NCBI GenBank assembly: GCA_050260415.1
Contig: JBLNCE010000171.1
Location: 1-6,822, forward strand
Direction: 5' to 3'
DNA length: 6,822 nt
Source of the DNA: JBLNCE01 sp050260415
Lineage (GTDB): Bacteria > Bacillota > UBA4882 > JAAYXC01
This document shows, piece after piece, positions 1 to 6,609 of the stretch. Position 1 is the stretch's first letter; each line of letters begins with the position of its first letter. The notes beneath the pieces were generated by a model. The model saw only the letters and a list, made by a program, of their open reading frames with translations. It had not been told where the DNA came from and did not search any database. Position numbers and translations under genes: made by a program.

Positions 1-17
1 AAATAGCGAGGTACAAA

Positions 18-653
18 ATGTTCTGGTCTTCAGTGCTCACCTGCCTTCTCTCGATCGTGGCGGGTGGAGGGGCTTTCTGGCTAACCCTGTACTTCAGAGT
101 CCAACCCCAGCTCCTGCTCCCGCTCGGGCCGCTCGTCATGGCGGTTATGCCGCCGGACATCGCCGCCGCCACCGTCGCCGGGGCTTGGCTGGCCGTGGCC
201 TTCTTTGCGAGGGGACATGAGGGGATCCCGGTGCCGGACGAGGGCATCGGCTGGCGCAAAGTCGTACGCGATGCGGCCGGCATCACCGTCGCGGCCCTGG
301 TTGCCTTGTTCTATCTCTACCGGCAGCGCGGGAGCAGCGTACCCGGCGTGGTGCTTGCTTTGGGGCTCCTTCTCCTGGCGATCCTTACTCTCAGCTACTT
401 CCACGCCATGGCCTGGGACATCCCCCGTCAGCTCCGCGTGGGTCACGGATACGCCGTGGGATTCCTCTCGTTCTTGCCCTGGGCTTATATCCTGGCCCGG
501 CAAGGATGGGTCGTCTTCGGCCTAGGGTTTCTTTCTTTTATGCTGCTGCCCCCGTTCATGTTGGCCGCGGTCGACCTGAGTCTGGCGCTCCCCAAGTTCA
601 GGCGGCGGCGCCTCCGCCGGCCGACGGTGACCATCCGGCTGCCAAGACGGTAG
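18..653 (+). CDS. Unrecognised multi-pass membrane protein (211 aa)
   Basis: The function is not recognised. The 211-aa product is very hydrophobic. Likely membrane segments lie at about residues 3-25, 31-63 (long, possibly two segments around a Pro-Pro at 45-46), 86-101, 108-131, 143-160 and 163-190. A polar stretch at about 65-85 (HEGIPVPDEGIGWRK) separates the second and third. The last 20 residues are strongly basic: Lys193, Arg195-198, Arg200-201, Arg207 and Arg210-211, which suggests a cytoplasmic C-terminus. The ATG at 18 is chosen because GAGGT (8-12) sits 5 nt before it. No cysteine cluster, protease motif or transporter signature is visible. It ends 13 bp before polX and is probably co-transcribed with it. 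CvpA-type membrane proteins precede polX in Bacillus, but I cannot show this one is CvpA. A TAG at 4-6 may be the end of an upstream gene. Confidence is high that it is coding, none for its role. Confidence 0.8.
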   Translation: MFWSSVLTCLLSIVAGGGAFWLTLYFRVQPQLLLPLGPLVMAVMPPDIAAATVAGAWLAVAFFARGHEGIPVPDEGIGWRKVVRDAAGITVAALVALFYLYRQRGSSVPGVVLALGLLLLAILTLSYFHAMAWDIPRQLRVGHGYAVGFLSFLPWAYILARQGWVVFGLGFLSFMLLPPFMLAAVDLSLALPKFRRRRLRRPTVTIRLPRR

Positions 654-659
654 GAGTGA
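652..659 (+). promoter_or_regulatory. Shine-Dalgarno site supporting the TTG start of polX
   Basis: AGGAGTGA at 652-659 overlaps the TAG stop of the upstream gene (651-653) and lies about 7-10 nt before the TTG at 667. No in-frame ATG or GTG lies nearby, and the protein begins at the position expected for PolX, so the TTG start is well supported. The overlap of stop codon and ribosome site suggests translational coupling. Confidence 0.75.
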
Positions 660-666
660 AACCTCC

Positions 667-2385
667 TTGGACAAATCCCAAGTCAGCTCCATTTTGAATG
701 AGATCGGCCTTCTGCTCGAGTTGGTCGGGGAAAACCCGTTCAAGGTGAGGGCGTACTATCAGGCCGCGCGTACAATTGAGGGGCTGGATGAGGATCTGGA
801 TACCCTCGCGCGCGAGAATCGCCTCGGGGATGTGTCCGGCCTCGGGCCGGCCCTCAAGGAGAAGATAACCACCCTCGTTATGACCGGACGGCTGCCGTAT
901 TATGAGGATCTGCGGACCCAGGTGCCGCCGGGGCTCTTGGCGATGCTACGCCTGCCGGGCTTGGGTCCGCGCAAGGTACAGACGCTCCACCGCGCGCTTG
1001 GTCTCACGGATCTCGCCGGACTCGAGGAGGCGTGCCGAGAGCACCGAGTGCAAGGATTGCCGGGCTTTGGCCCCAAGACCGAGCTGAAGATCCTTGCCGG
1101 TCTGGAATGGTTCGCGCAACGCCGCGGGCAGCATCTCTGGGTCGACGCGTGGATGGCCGCGGATGAACTGCGTCAATCCTTGGCCGCCCTCGCCGAGGTT
1201 AGCGGGATCGACATCGCGGGCAGTTTGCGCCGGCGTAAGGAAATCGTCAAGGATATCGACCTCGTCGCGGTCACGGCCGCGCCCGCGGCGGTGGCCGAGG
1301 CTTTCATCAACTTGCCGTCCGTCGGCAAGGTGAACGCCAGGGGCGAGACCAGGGTGGCGGTGACATTGCAAAGCGGGATCGACGTCGATCTCCGTCTGGC
1401 GGCCCCGGAAGCCTATGCCGCGCTACTGCTCCACCTCACCGGCAGCAAGGAGCATAACGCCGCCCTGCGAGGCTTGGCCAAAGAGCGCGGTCTCAAGCTC
1501 AACGAGTACGGTCTCTATCGGGGGGACGAACGCCTCCCTTGCCTGAGCGAGGAGGAGATCTACCGGGCGCTCGGGCTGCAGTACATCCCGCCGGAACTGC
1601 GGGAGGATCTTGGTGAGATCGAGGCCGCCGCGACGGGCAACCTGCCTCCGCTGATCGAGGCGAGCGACGTCCGCGGCGCGCTCCATAACCACACTTCCGC
1701 CAGTGACGGCACTGCTTCCCTGGCCGAGATGGCCGCCGCGGCGGCCGCCCTGGGCTGGGAGTATCTCGGGCTTGCCGATCATAGCCAGTCGGCCTATTAC
1801 GCGGGCGGGCTCCGACCGGAGTCGGTGCTCAGGCAGCGGGAGGCCGTCGCCGCCCATAACCGGACCGGCCGCGGGCCATATCTCCTGGCCGGTATCGAGT
1901 CCGAGATTAGGCCCGACGGCAGCCTGGACTACCCGGACGAGATCCTGGCCAGCTTTGATTACGTGGTGGCCTCGATCCACACCGGCATGGGCCTCGGCAA
2001 GGACGAGATGACCGCCCGGATCCTTAAAGCACTGCGCAATCCCCACACGACCATCCTCGGCCATCCCACCGGACGCCTCCTCCTGCAGCGGGAAGCCTAT
2101 GCCATCGACCTCGACGCGGTTCTGGACGCGGCGGCCGCAAACGGAGTGGCGATCGAGATCAACGCCAGTCCGTACCGGCTGGACCTCGATTGGCGTTGGT
2201 GCCAGCGGGCGCGGGACAAGGGCCTCGTCTTTTGGGTCAATCCGGACGCCCACAGCACCAGGGAACTGGCCAATTACGCATACGGGATCGGCGTGGCCAG
2301 AAAGGGTTGGTTGCGGGCGGACCAAGTCGGGAATACCTGGACCCTGGCCGAGGTGTGGGAGAACTGGCGCAAGAAGAGGAGCTGA
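667..2385 (+). CDS. polX: DNA polymerase X with C-terminal PHP domain
   Basis: This is a bacterial family X DNA polymerase fused to a PHP phosphoesterase. The family fills short gaps in base-excision repair, and the PHP domain supplies Mn2+-dependent 3'-5' exonuclease and, in studied members, AP-endonuclease activity; it acts in the cytoplasm on DNA. Helix-hairpin-helix motifs are seen at about residues 56-67 (VSGLGPALKEKI), 94-107 (LPGLGPRK) and 128-142 (LPGFGPK). The nucleotidyltransferase motif GSLRRRKE starts at 185, with the metal-binding pair Asp196/Asp198 and a likely third Asp at 241. PHP ligands appear in order: His340/His342, Asp347, Asp371-His372, Glu411, His438, His466 and Asp527/His529. 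All expected PHP metal positions look present, so both activities are predicted intact. The 572 aa matches the usual length (about 570 aa in Bacillus subtilis). It starts at TTG with a good ribosome site and ends in a sequence that doubles as a possible ribosome site for the next gene. Confidence 0.96.
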   Translation: MDKSQVSSILNEIGLLLELVGENPFKVRAYYQAARTIEGLDEDLDTLARENRLGDVSGLGPALKEKITTLVMTGRLPYYEDLRTQVPPGLLAMLRLPGLGPRKVQTLHRALGLTDLAGLEEACREHRVQGLPGFGPKTELKILAGLEWFAQRRGQHLWVDAWMAADELRQSLAALAEVSGIDIAGSLRRRKEIVKDIDLVAVTAAPAAVAEAFINLPSVGKVNARGETRVAVTLQSGIDVDLRLAAPEAYAALLLHLTGSKEHNAALRGLAKERGLKLNEYGLYRGDERLPCLSEEEIYRALGLQYIPPELREDLGEIEAAATGNLPPLIEASDVRGALHNHTSASDGTASLAEMAAAAAALGWEYLGLADHSQSAYYAGGLRPESVLRQREAVAAHNRTGRGPYLLAGIESEIRPDGSLDYPDEILASFDYVVASIHTGMGLGKDEMTARILKALRNPHTTILGHPTGRLLLQREAYAIDLDAVLDAAAANGVAIEINASPYRLDLDWRWCQRARDKGLVFWVNPDAHSTRELANYAYGIGVARKGWLRADQVGNTWTLAEVWENWRKKRS

Positions 2386-3557
2386 ACAAGGCGATCGGGA
2401 TTTCGGACCTCGCGCTCAATACGGCCATTCAGTGGCGGGAACGTCTGCATCAACACCCCGAACTCGGCTTTGCCGAACATCAAACCGCCGCCGACGTCGC
2501 TGAAAACTTGCAATCGCTCGGCTGGCGGGTTACGACGGGTCTCGCGGGCACCGGGGTCTTGGCCGTCCTGCCCGCCACCGAACCTGGACCGCGGCTACTT
2601 CTGCGGGCGGAGCTCGACGCGCTGCCGATACAAGAGGAGACGGGCGTTTCCTTCGCCTCGGTCATCCCGGGCGTGTCCCATGCGTGCGGACACGATGCGC
2701 ATATGGCTATCCTGCTCGGCGTGGCGGCCGCCCTTGCCGAGAGAGAGCAGCCCCATGGCGAACTTGGTTTGCTCTTCCAGCCGGCCGAGGAACTGCAGGG
2801 CGGCGGCAAGCGGCTGGTGGAGGAAGGACTCTGGGCGCGGTTCGACGCCGATTGCTGCCTGGCGCTGCATGGTTGGCCGGCTCTGCCGGCCGGAGTCTTC
2901 GGTCTGGTGCCAGGGCCGTGTCTGGCCGCGATCGATTCATGCCGGATCAGGGTCATGGGCCGGCCTGGGCACGGCGCGGCCCCGCACGAAACCATCGATC
3001 CGATCGTGGTCGCGGCCGAGTTAATTCTGGCGCTGCAGACCATCATCAGCCGCAATCTGAACCCGTTGGCGCCCGCCGTGCTTACTTTCGGCAGGATCAA
3101 TGGCGGCAAGGCCGAGAATGCCGTCGCCGCCGAGGTTTCACTCACCGGCACCATGCGTTACTTCGATCCGGCGGTGGGGGCAATGCTTGCGGACATGATC
3201 GAGAAGAGGGGGGCGGGTATAGCCGCCGCCCACGGCGCCCGCATCGAGGCCTCGATCGAGCCCGGGTATCCGGCCACGGTAAACCATGCCGGCGTCATCC
3301 ATTGGCTCGAGGAGGTGGTCCAAGCCGAATTCGGCCCGGATGGCAGCCAGGCGATGCAACCCGTCATGGTCAGCGAGGACTTCTCCTACTATCTCAGGGA
3401 GCGGCCCGGCGCCATGATCTTCCTTGGCACCGGCGGATCCTATCCACTCCACCATCCGCGCTACCTCATGCCCGATAACTTGCTGGATCGTGGGATCCGG
3501 TTATGGCTGGCGGTCATATCCGCCGTGACACGCGCGGCTACTCTTCCTTGGCGGTAA
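2355..3557 (+). CDS. M20D-family metallo-amidohydrolase (start uncertain)
   Basis: This is a zinc- or Mn-type M20D peptidase/amidohydrolase, the family of hippurate hydrolase, IAA-amino-acid hydrolase and N-acetyl-diaminopimelate deacetylase. It would cleave an N-acyl group from an amino acid; the substrate cannot be told from sequence. Numbered from the GTG at 2355 (400 aa): the N-terminal signature RERLHQHPELG is at 28-38, the metal motif with Cys111 and His113 in ACGHDAH at 110-116, the catalytic Glu pair 145-146 in QPAEE, His172 in LHG, and a dimerisation-domain motif GHGAAPH at 205-211. MVSEDFSYYL is at 338-347 and LHHP with a metal-ligand His at 365-368. All key residues are present. 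Alternative starts are discussed in the findings: GTG 2355 overlaps polX by 31 bp and has a poor ribosome site, while CTG 2382 directly follows AAGAGGAG. No ATG, GTG or TTG lies between the polX stop and the conserved region. The 3' end overlaps tldE by 20 bp. Confidence 0.93.
   Translation: MGELAQEEELNKAIGISDLALNTAIQWRERLHQHPELGFAEHQTAADVAENLQSLGWRVTTGLAGTGVLAVLPATEPGPRLLLRAELDALPIQEETGVSFASVIPGVSHACGHDAHMAILLGVAAALAEREQPHGELGLLFQPAEELQGGGKRLVEEGLWARFDADCCLALHGWPALPAGVFGLVPGPCLAAIDSCRIRVMGRPGHGAAPHETIDPIVVAAELILALQTIISRNLNPLAPAVLTFGRINGGKAENAVAAEVSLTGTMRYFDPAVGAMLADMIEKRGAGIAAAHGARIEASIEPGYPATVNHAGVIHWLEEVVQAEFGPDGSQAMQPVMVSEDFSYYLRERPGAMIFLGTGGSYPLHHPRYLMPDNLLDRGIRLWLAVISAVTRAATLPWR
2374..2381 (+). 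promoter_or_regulatory. Shine-Dalgarno-like sequence at the end of polX
   Basis: AAGAGGAG occupies the last codons of polX, immediately before its TGA (2383-2385), and is placed as a ribosome site for the amidohydrolase. The codons at a normal distance downstream (AAC, AAG, GCG) are not starts. CTG 2382 touches it, ATC 2394 is 12 nt away and ATT 2400 is 18 nt away. It may act with a non-standard start or may be incidental, since it also encodes Lys-Lys-Arg-Ser. Confidence 0.4.
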
Positions 3558-4848
3558 TCGCCACGCCGTCGACGAGCAGGTAGGGGAGGACCATCCCCCC
3601 CCACACCTCCTCCGTATCGTTGCTGATATTCACGATCTGGGAGCGAAGAAGCCCGAATACGTCCGCCGACAGCATGGTGTTCTTGACGCGGCCGATGACC
3701 TCGCCGTCGCGCACCAGAAAACCAAGCATGATGTTGCCGCTGATCACGCCGCCGTACGGATTTCCCTGACTCGCGCCCATCAGATGGTAGACGAGCAACC
3801 CTTCTTTAATCCCCGCTTGCAGGCGGTCGGCCGGTTCGCCGCCGGGTTTTACCGCCAGCGTGCTCGGTCCGGGCGAGGGCGGTGACGACCAGCCGCCGCG
3901 GCGGCCGTTGCCGTTCGGTTTGACGTTGAGTGCGGCCGCGGTATCAAGATCCACGAGGAAGTTCTTGAGCACGCCGCCCTCGATCAGGTCCGTCCTCTCG
4001 CCCGGTATGCCCTCGGCGTCAAAAGCGGCGGAAGCCGGAAAATACGGGCGCAGGGGATCATCATATAACGAGAATGACGGCGAGAACGCTTCCTCCCCGA
4101 GCCGTCCGCGGAAAGGCGAGGTCCCTTTCTCCACCGCCTTACCGTTCAAACAGGCCAGGATCGGATTGAGCAACGCCGCGTGTGCAATCGGCGCAAAAAG
4201 CACGGGATACCTGCCTGAGTTGAACCTCACGTTGTTACGGCCTTGCTTGAGGTGGATCAGGGCGCGGTCCCGTAAAGACCGCAGACGATCCGTGCGCCGG
4301 CAGCTGTAATGTCCCTCGGAGACTTCGAGGAAATTCTCGCCTTCGACCAGAAGTCCGCCGACCGAACCGCCGAAAACCGTCTTCCGCGCCTCGGCCGCCA
4401 GTCCGGAAGTATTGGCCAGGCTGACGGCGGCCTCGGCGGCGGTCAGGGAGACGGAGGCCTTGAGTTTGCCGTCGAACGAACGCAGCGGTTCGAGCAGTTC
4501 CTCGCCGTAGGCGACCATCTCCTCGGGGGTTACTTTCGTCACCGGCGCATCGAAGACCGGGACATCCCTGAACGTCCCGGGCCCCGGGAACGCGAACCGC
4601 GCTTTCTTGCCAAAAGCCGCCGTGGCCATGGCCTGTTCGAGCAGGCTGATATTGTCGGCCGGCAGGCTGCTGGTGGCAAAGCCTATGCGGCCCTGATGGA
4701 TGACGCGCACCGCCAGGCCCGCCCGTTCGATTGTTTCCGCTCTCTTAAGGCGGTTGTTTTCAAATTCGATCGCTGTTTCGCGGGAGGTAATCTGAAAGAC
4801 TTCGGCGTGAGCCCCCAGCGCGCGGGCGCGGTCCATGATCTTCGTCAT
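3538..4848 (-). CDS. pmbA: TldE/PmbA subunit of the TldD/TldE metalloprotease
   Basis: This is the non-catalytic partner of TldD (PmbA, formerly peptidase family U62). The heterodimer degrades unfolded peptides and in E. coli matures microcin B17 and degrades the CcdA antitoxin; it is cytoplasmic. The 436-aa product has the expected N-terminal pattern (EFENNRLKRAETIERAGLAVRVI at about 28-50), the central KGTSPFRGRLGEEAFSPSFS region (241-260), the Ser-Pro-rich SSPPSPGPS segment (321-329) and the C-terminal GNPYGGVISGNIMLGFLVRDGE region (362-383). It lacks HExxxH, as expected for TldE. The reading frame extends upstream to 4902, but the ATG at 4846-4848 is chosen: it has AGAGG (4854-4858) 5 nt before it and starts just after the tldD stop. 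An earlier start would overlap tldD by more than 50 bp. Its 3' end overlaps the amidohydrolase gene by 20 bp. Confidence 0.93.
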   Translation of the reverse strand: MTKIMDRARALGAHAEVFQITSRETAIEFENNRLKRAETIERAGLAVRVIHQGRIGFATSSLPADNISLLEQAMATAAFGKKARFAFPGPGTFRDVPVFDAPVTKVTPEEMVAYGEELLEPLRSFDGKLKASVSLTAAEAAVSLANTSGLAAEARKTVFGGSVGGLLVEGENFLEVSEGHYSCRRTDRLRSLRDRALIHLKQGRNNVRFNSGRYPVLFAPIAHAALLNPILACLNGKAVEKGTSPFRGRLGEEAFSPSFSLYDDPLRPYFPASAAFDAEGIPGERTDLIEGGVLKNFLVDLDTAAALNVKPNGNGRRGGWSSPPSPGPSTLAVKPGGEPADRLQAGIKEGLLVYHLMGASQGNPYGGVISGNIMLGFLVRDGEVIGRVKNTMLSADVFGLLRSQIVNISNDTEEVWGGMVLPYLLVDGVAITAKEE

Positions 4849-4850
4849 GA

Positions 4851-6227
4851 CTACCTCTTGCCTCCGATCACAACGCGTTCTATGCGTACGTGCGGACTCC
4901 ACATGCTGACCGGCAAGGGATACTGGCCGGCCTTGCCGCAGCCCCCGGGGCTTTCAAACTTGGTCTGGTCGTTTCCCACCCGGTCTATACTTTTCAGCGT
5001 CGTAAAAACGTTTCCCGTGAGGGTGACGTCGCGGACCAGTTCCGCCAGTCGCCCCTGGCGGATCATCCGGGCGCGGCCCGCGGAGAAGGTGAATTGCTCG
5101 CCGTCGGTTTGGCCGCCGTATGCTTCCTGGGCATAGACCCCCAGAGAGACATCGGCGAGCATTTCGGAAAAGGAAGACGAGCCCGCCTCAATGCAGGTCG
5201 TGCGCATGCGTGGAATCGGGGCGAAGGTATAGTTGGCGGCGCGGGCGTTGCCTGTCGGGGCCTCGCCCATCTTGCCCGCCGTCTCCCTTGAATGCAGGCG
5301 GCCGACAAGGATGCCGTTCCTTATGAGGTATGTCTTCTGCGTCGGCACGCCCTCGTCATCGTAGCGCAGATACCCCCGCGCGCCGGGTTCGAGGCCGGTA
5401 TCGTAGACGGAGAGTATGTCCGCGCCCACTTTTTTGCCAAGACACATTAGGCTCTGCAGTTCTTCATTTTCATAGACGTTATCGCCCTCGCTGAGGTGTC
5501 CGAAAGCCTCATGGATGAAGACCCCGGCCAGGATGGGATCGAGGATTACAGTGTATTCGCCGCCCTGGATGGGCGCCGCGTCGAGCATCGCCGCGGCGGA
5601 CATGCAAATATCGCGAACGTGGTCCTCATGGCCGAGAATCACATCGGCATCGCTCGTGCTGCCAAAACCAAAGTGCTGAATCCGGGTGTCCGTCTCCCGC
5701 GTGGCGATGGCGGTACAGCTGCCGGCGACATCGATGCGTTCCTGCTCGATGTAGGTTCCTTCCGAATTGGCAAAGTACTTGCGCACGTATGCATCAGCGT
5801 ATGACACGCCGGAACTGGCGATTGGTTGGCCAAAGGCCAGGATCTGGCGGTTATAGTCCTCGCAGATGCGGGTCTTGTCGGCGAGGGAAATCCCGCGGGG
5901 GTCTTTGCGTATGTCGAGCGGCACGATGTCCTCCACCGGGTTAACGGGCGCCAACTGGCTGCGTTCTTTCTTTGTCCGCCCGATCAGCGCCGCCTGGCGG
6001 ACGGCTAACTCGACCAACTCGGAGAGGTTGCTGAGGCGGTTAAAGGAGACTATGCCCCAGCCGCCGTTCTTCAGAGCCCTTACGATACCTCCGCTGTTGG
6101 TGGTCTGGGCGATTGACTCGAGGACGGGGCCTTGAAATCTCAGACTGGTGACATGGCGTTCCTCGAGGCGTATCTCGCAATAGTCCGCCGCGCGCCCCGC
6201 GACGGCATACCGGAGTTGATCGCGCAT
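4851..6227 (-). CDS. tldD: TldD catalytic subunit, zinc metalloprotease
   Basis: This is the catalytic subunit of the TldD/TldE protease. Numbered from the ATG at 6227 (458 aa), the HExxxH zinc motif is HEAFGH at 239-244. The expected third ligand is Cys430 in PGGCGKAGQ (427-435), equivalent to the C-terminal cysteine of E. coli TldD. Other family features are NSGGIVRALKNGGWG (44-58), GARGYLRYDDEGVP (282-295), HSRETAGKMGEAPTGNARA (312-330) and the GNVFTTLKSIDRVGND segment (405-420). Length is normal for bacterial TldD. A GTG at 6233 would add two residues but lies only 1 nt from the GGAGG (6235-6239), whereas the ATG at 6227 has 7 nt, so the ATG is the better start. It is the first gene of a two-gene operon; its TAG stop (4851-4853) lies 2 nt before the tldE ATG. 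No RiPP precursor or toxin gene is nearby to suggest a substrate. Confidence 0.95.
   Translation of the reverse strand: MRDQLRYAVAGRAADYCEIRLEERHVTSLRFQGPVLESIAQTTNSGGIVRALKNGGWGIVSFNRLSNLSELVELAVRQAALIGRTKKERSQLAPVNPVEDIVPLDIRKDPRGISLADKTRICEDYNRQILAFGQPIASSGVSYADAYVRKYFANSEGTYIEQERIDVAGSCTAIATRETDTRIQHFGFGSTSDADVILGHEDHVRDICMSAAAMLDAAPIQGGEYTVILDPILAGVFIHEAFGHLSEGDNVYENEELQSLMCLGKKVGADILSVYDTGLEPGARGYLRYDDEGVPTQKTYLIRNGILVGRLHSRETAGKMGEAPTGNARAANYTFAPIPRMRTTCIEAGSSSFSEMLADVSLGVYAQEAYGGQTDGEQFTFSAGRARMIRQGRLAELVRDVTLTGNVFTTLKSIDRVGNDQTKFESPGGCGKAGQYPLPVSMWSPHVRIERVVIGGKR
4854..4859 (-). promoter_or_regulatory. Shine-Dalgarno site of tldE inside the tldD 3' end
   Basis: The minus strand reads AAGAGG in the last two sense codons of tldD, followed by the stop and TC before the ATG of tldE. 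The ribosome site therefore lies inside tldD, which implies termination-reinitiation coupling and balanced subunit synthesis. It also decides the tldE start at 4848. Confidence 0.7.
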
Positions 6228-6233
6228 AGCCAC

Positions 6234-6240
6234 ACCTCCA
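6234..6240 (-). promoter_or_regulatory. Shine-Dalgarno site of tldD
   Basis: The minus strand reads TGGAGGT over 6240-6234. The GGAGG core (6239-6235) is 7 nt from the ATG at 6227 and only 1 nt from the GTG at 6233, so it favours the ATG. Confidence 0.75.
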
Positions 6241-6293
6241 TGGGACTAGCACTCGATGACCTTGGCCGCTGCGTGCAAAGCCCATCGGTACAA

Positions 6294-6322
6294 ATTATAT
6301 ACGGGGTCACCCGGCTTTACTC
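6294..6322 (-). promoter_or_regulatory. Candidate promoter of tldD-tldE
   Basis: On the minus strand a perfect TATAAT occurs at 6299-6294, preceded by GTA. The position 17 nt upstream (6322-6317) reads GAGTAA, a poor -35 match (2 of 6), so the site rests on the -10 alone. The predicted start near 6287 gives a leader of about 60 nt. The -10 is placed suitably upstream of the tldD ribosome site, and no better candidate lies closer. An activator or an alternative sigma factor could be needed. Confidence 0.4.
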
Positions 6323-6412
6323 GGACAGAATCCGCAAGCGGTAGATGAACAAGGTATAGTTCGGGCCGCGGGCTGATTCTCCTGTTAGCCAAAGTATAAT
6401 CCGCCAAAACTC

Positions 6413-6442
6413 TTGACAAGGATACGCCGTCTGTGGTATAAA
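6413..6442 (+). promoter_or_regulatory. Tandem promoter P1 of the putative rRNA operon
   Basis: TTGACA (6413-6418, perfect -35) is followed by an 18-bp spacer and TATAAA (6437-6442, 5 of 6). The predicted start is about 6449, at the first base or so of a strong hairpin. It is the first of three evenly spaced promoters on this strand, facing away from tldD. Strong tandem promoters of this kind are typical of rRNA operons in Bacillus-type bacteria. Confidence 0.7.
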
Positions 6443-6447
6443 TAGTC

Positions 6448-6467
6448 TTGCCGCCTACGGGCGGCAA
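6448..6467 (+). other. Stable stem-loop with UACG tetraloop at P1 start
   Basis: TTGCCGCC (6448-6455) and GGCGGCAA (6460-6467) form a perfect 8-bp stem closing a 4-nt UACG loop on a C-G pair, a member of the very stable UNCG class. It falls at the predicted 5' end of the P1 transcript. No U-run follows on either strand, so it is not an intrinsic terminator; protection of the 5' end is one possible role. Confidence 0.65.
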
Positions 6468-6474
6468 CAGTTTG

Positions 6475-6499
6475 GCCAGGCTTCCCGGGAATATTTGGC
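6475..6499. repeat. Imperfect palindrome downstream of P1
   Basis: TTCCCGGGAA (6482-6491) is a perfect 10-bp palindrome, flanked by GCCA (6475-6478) and TGGC (6496-6499). It lies about 30 bp into the P1 transcript and before P2. It could be an operator or a weak hairpin, or be chance in a GC-rich sequence. Confidence 0.3.
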
Positions 6500-6511
6500 A
6501 ACAAGATGGAC

Positions 6512-6541
6512 TTGACGAACGGAAGCCGCCCGTGATAGGAT
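6512..6541 (+). promoter_or_regulatory. Tandem promoter P2 (weaker)
   Basis: TTGACG (6512-6517, 5 of 6) is followed by an 18-bp spacer and TAGGAT (6536-6541, 4 of 6). It is in the same register as P1, 99 bp downstream, and over 36 positions from the -35 about 23 match P1 by eye. Its weak -10 suggests a poorer or decayed copy, or one needing an activator. The predicted start is near 6548. Confidence 0.5.
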
Positions 6542-6551
6542 GAGTCTCCTG

Positions 6552-6567
6552 CGGTTCCAGAGAACCG
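6552..6567 (+). other. Stem-loop just after P2
   Basis: CGGTTC (6552-6557) and GAACCG (6562-6567) form a 6-bp stem around a CAGA loop, a few bases after the predicted P2 start. No U-run follows. Confidence 0.45.
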
Positions 6568-6569
6568 GG

Positions 6570-6592
6570 GCGACGAGGGCGCTGCGACGAGG
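6570..6592 (+). repeat. Short direct repeat upstream of P3
   Basis: GCGACGAGG occurs at 6570-6578 and again at 6584-6592, 14 bp apart start to start, ending 17 bp before the P3 -35 box. A shorter GCGAGG is at 6616-6621. It may be a protein-binding site or chance. Confidence 0.35.
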
Positions 6593-6609
6593 TTGGCAAG
6601 AGATGCTAG

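Larger units (their letters stand above)
6228..6412. other. Non-coding stretch between tldD and the tandem promoter array
   Basis: This part of the long gene-free stretch (6228-6822) holds the tldD leader and its candidate promoter, and then about 90 bp with no clear function. Small inverted repeats occur: GGGTCACCC (6305-6313) and CCGCAAGCGG (6332-6341). A plus-strand TATAAT (6395-6400) has only a weak -35 (CTGATT, 6373-6378, 16-bp spacer), and TATAGT at 6355-6360 has no -35. No convincing small gene was found on either strand. Confidence 0.5.

Noticed and set aside
1423..2325. A 300-aa open frame on the minus strand inside polX.
   Set aside because: polX is clearly coding here with intact motifs; long antisense frames are common in GC-rich genes.
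2684..3478. A 264-aa frame on the plus strand within the amidohydrolase gene.
   Set aside because: It is arginine-rich and low in motif content, typical of a shifted frame in GC-rich coding DNA.
3549..3563. Inverted repeat TGGCG/CGCCA between the convergent genes as a terminator.
   Set aside because: The stem is only 5 bp and no U-run follows on either strand; it also lies in coding sequence.
4309..5136. A 275-aa open frame on the plus strand over tldE and tldD.
   Set aside because: It crosses the tldD/tldE junction antisense to two well-supported genes and has no family features.
6373..6400. A fourth plus-strand promoter using TATAAT at 6395-6400.
   Set aside because: The -35 (CTGATT) matches only 3 of 6, and it does not fit the 98-99 bp spacing of the other three.
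6391..6418. A minus-strand promoter using TTGTCA (6418-6413) with TATACT (6398-6393).
   Set aside because: The spacer is only 14 bp, too short for a standard promoter.
6448..6467. The UACG hairpin as an intrinsic terminator of a transcript from upstream.
   Set aside because: No U-run follows on either strand, and it coincides with the predicted P1 start.
6246..6599. A 117-aa open frame on the minus strand across the tandem promoter region.
   Set aside because: It starts at TTG with no ribosome site, shows no recognisable motif, and covers P1 and P2 and their hairpins; best explained as a chance frame.
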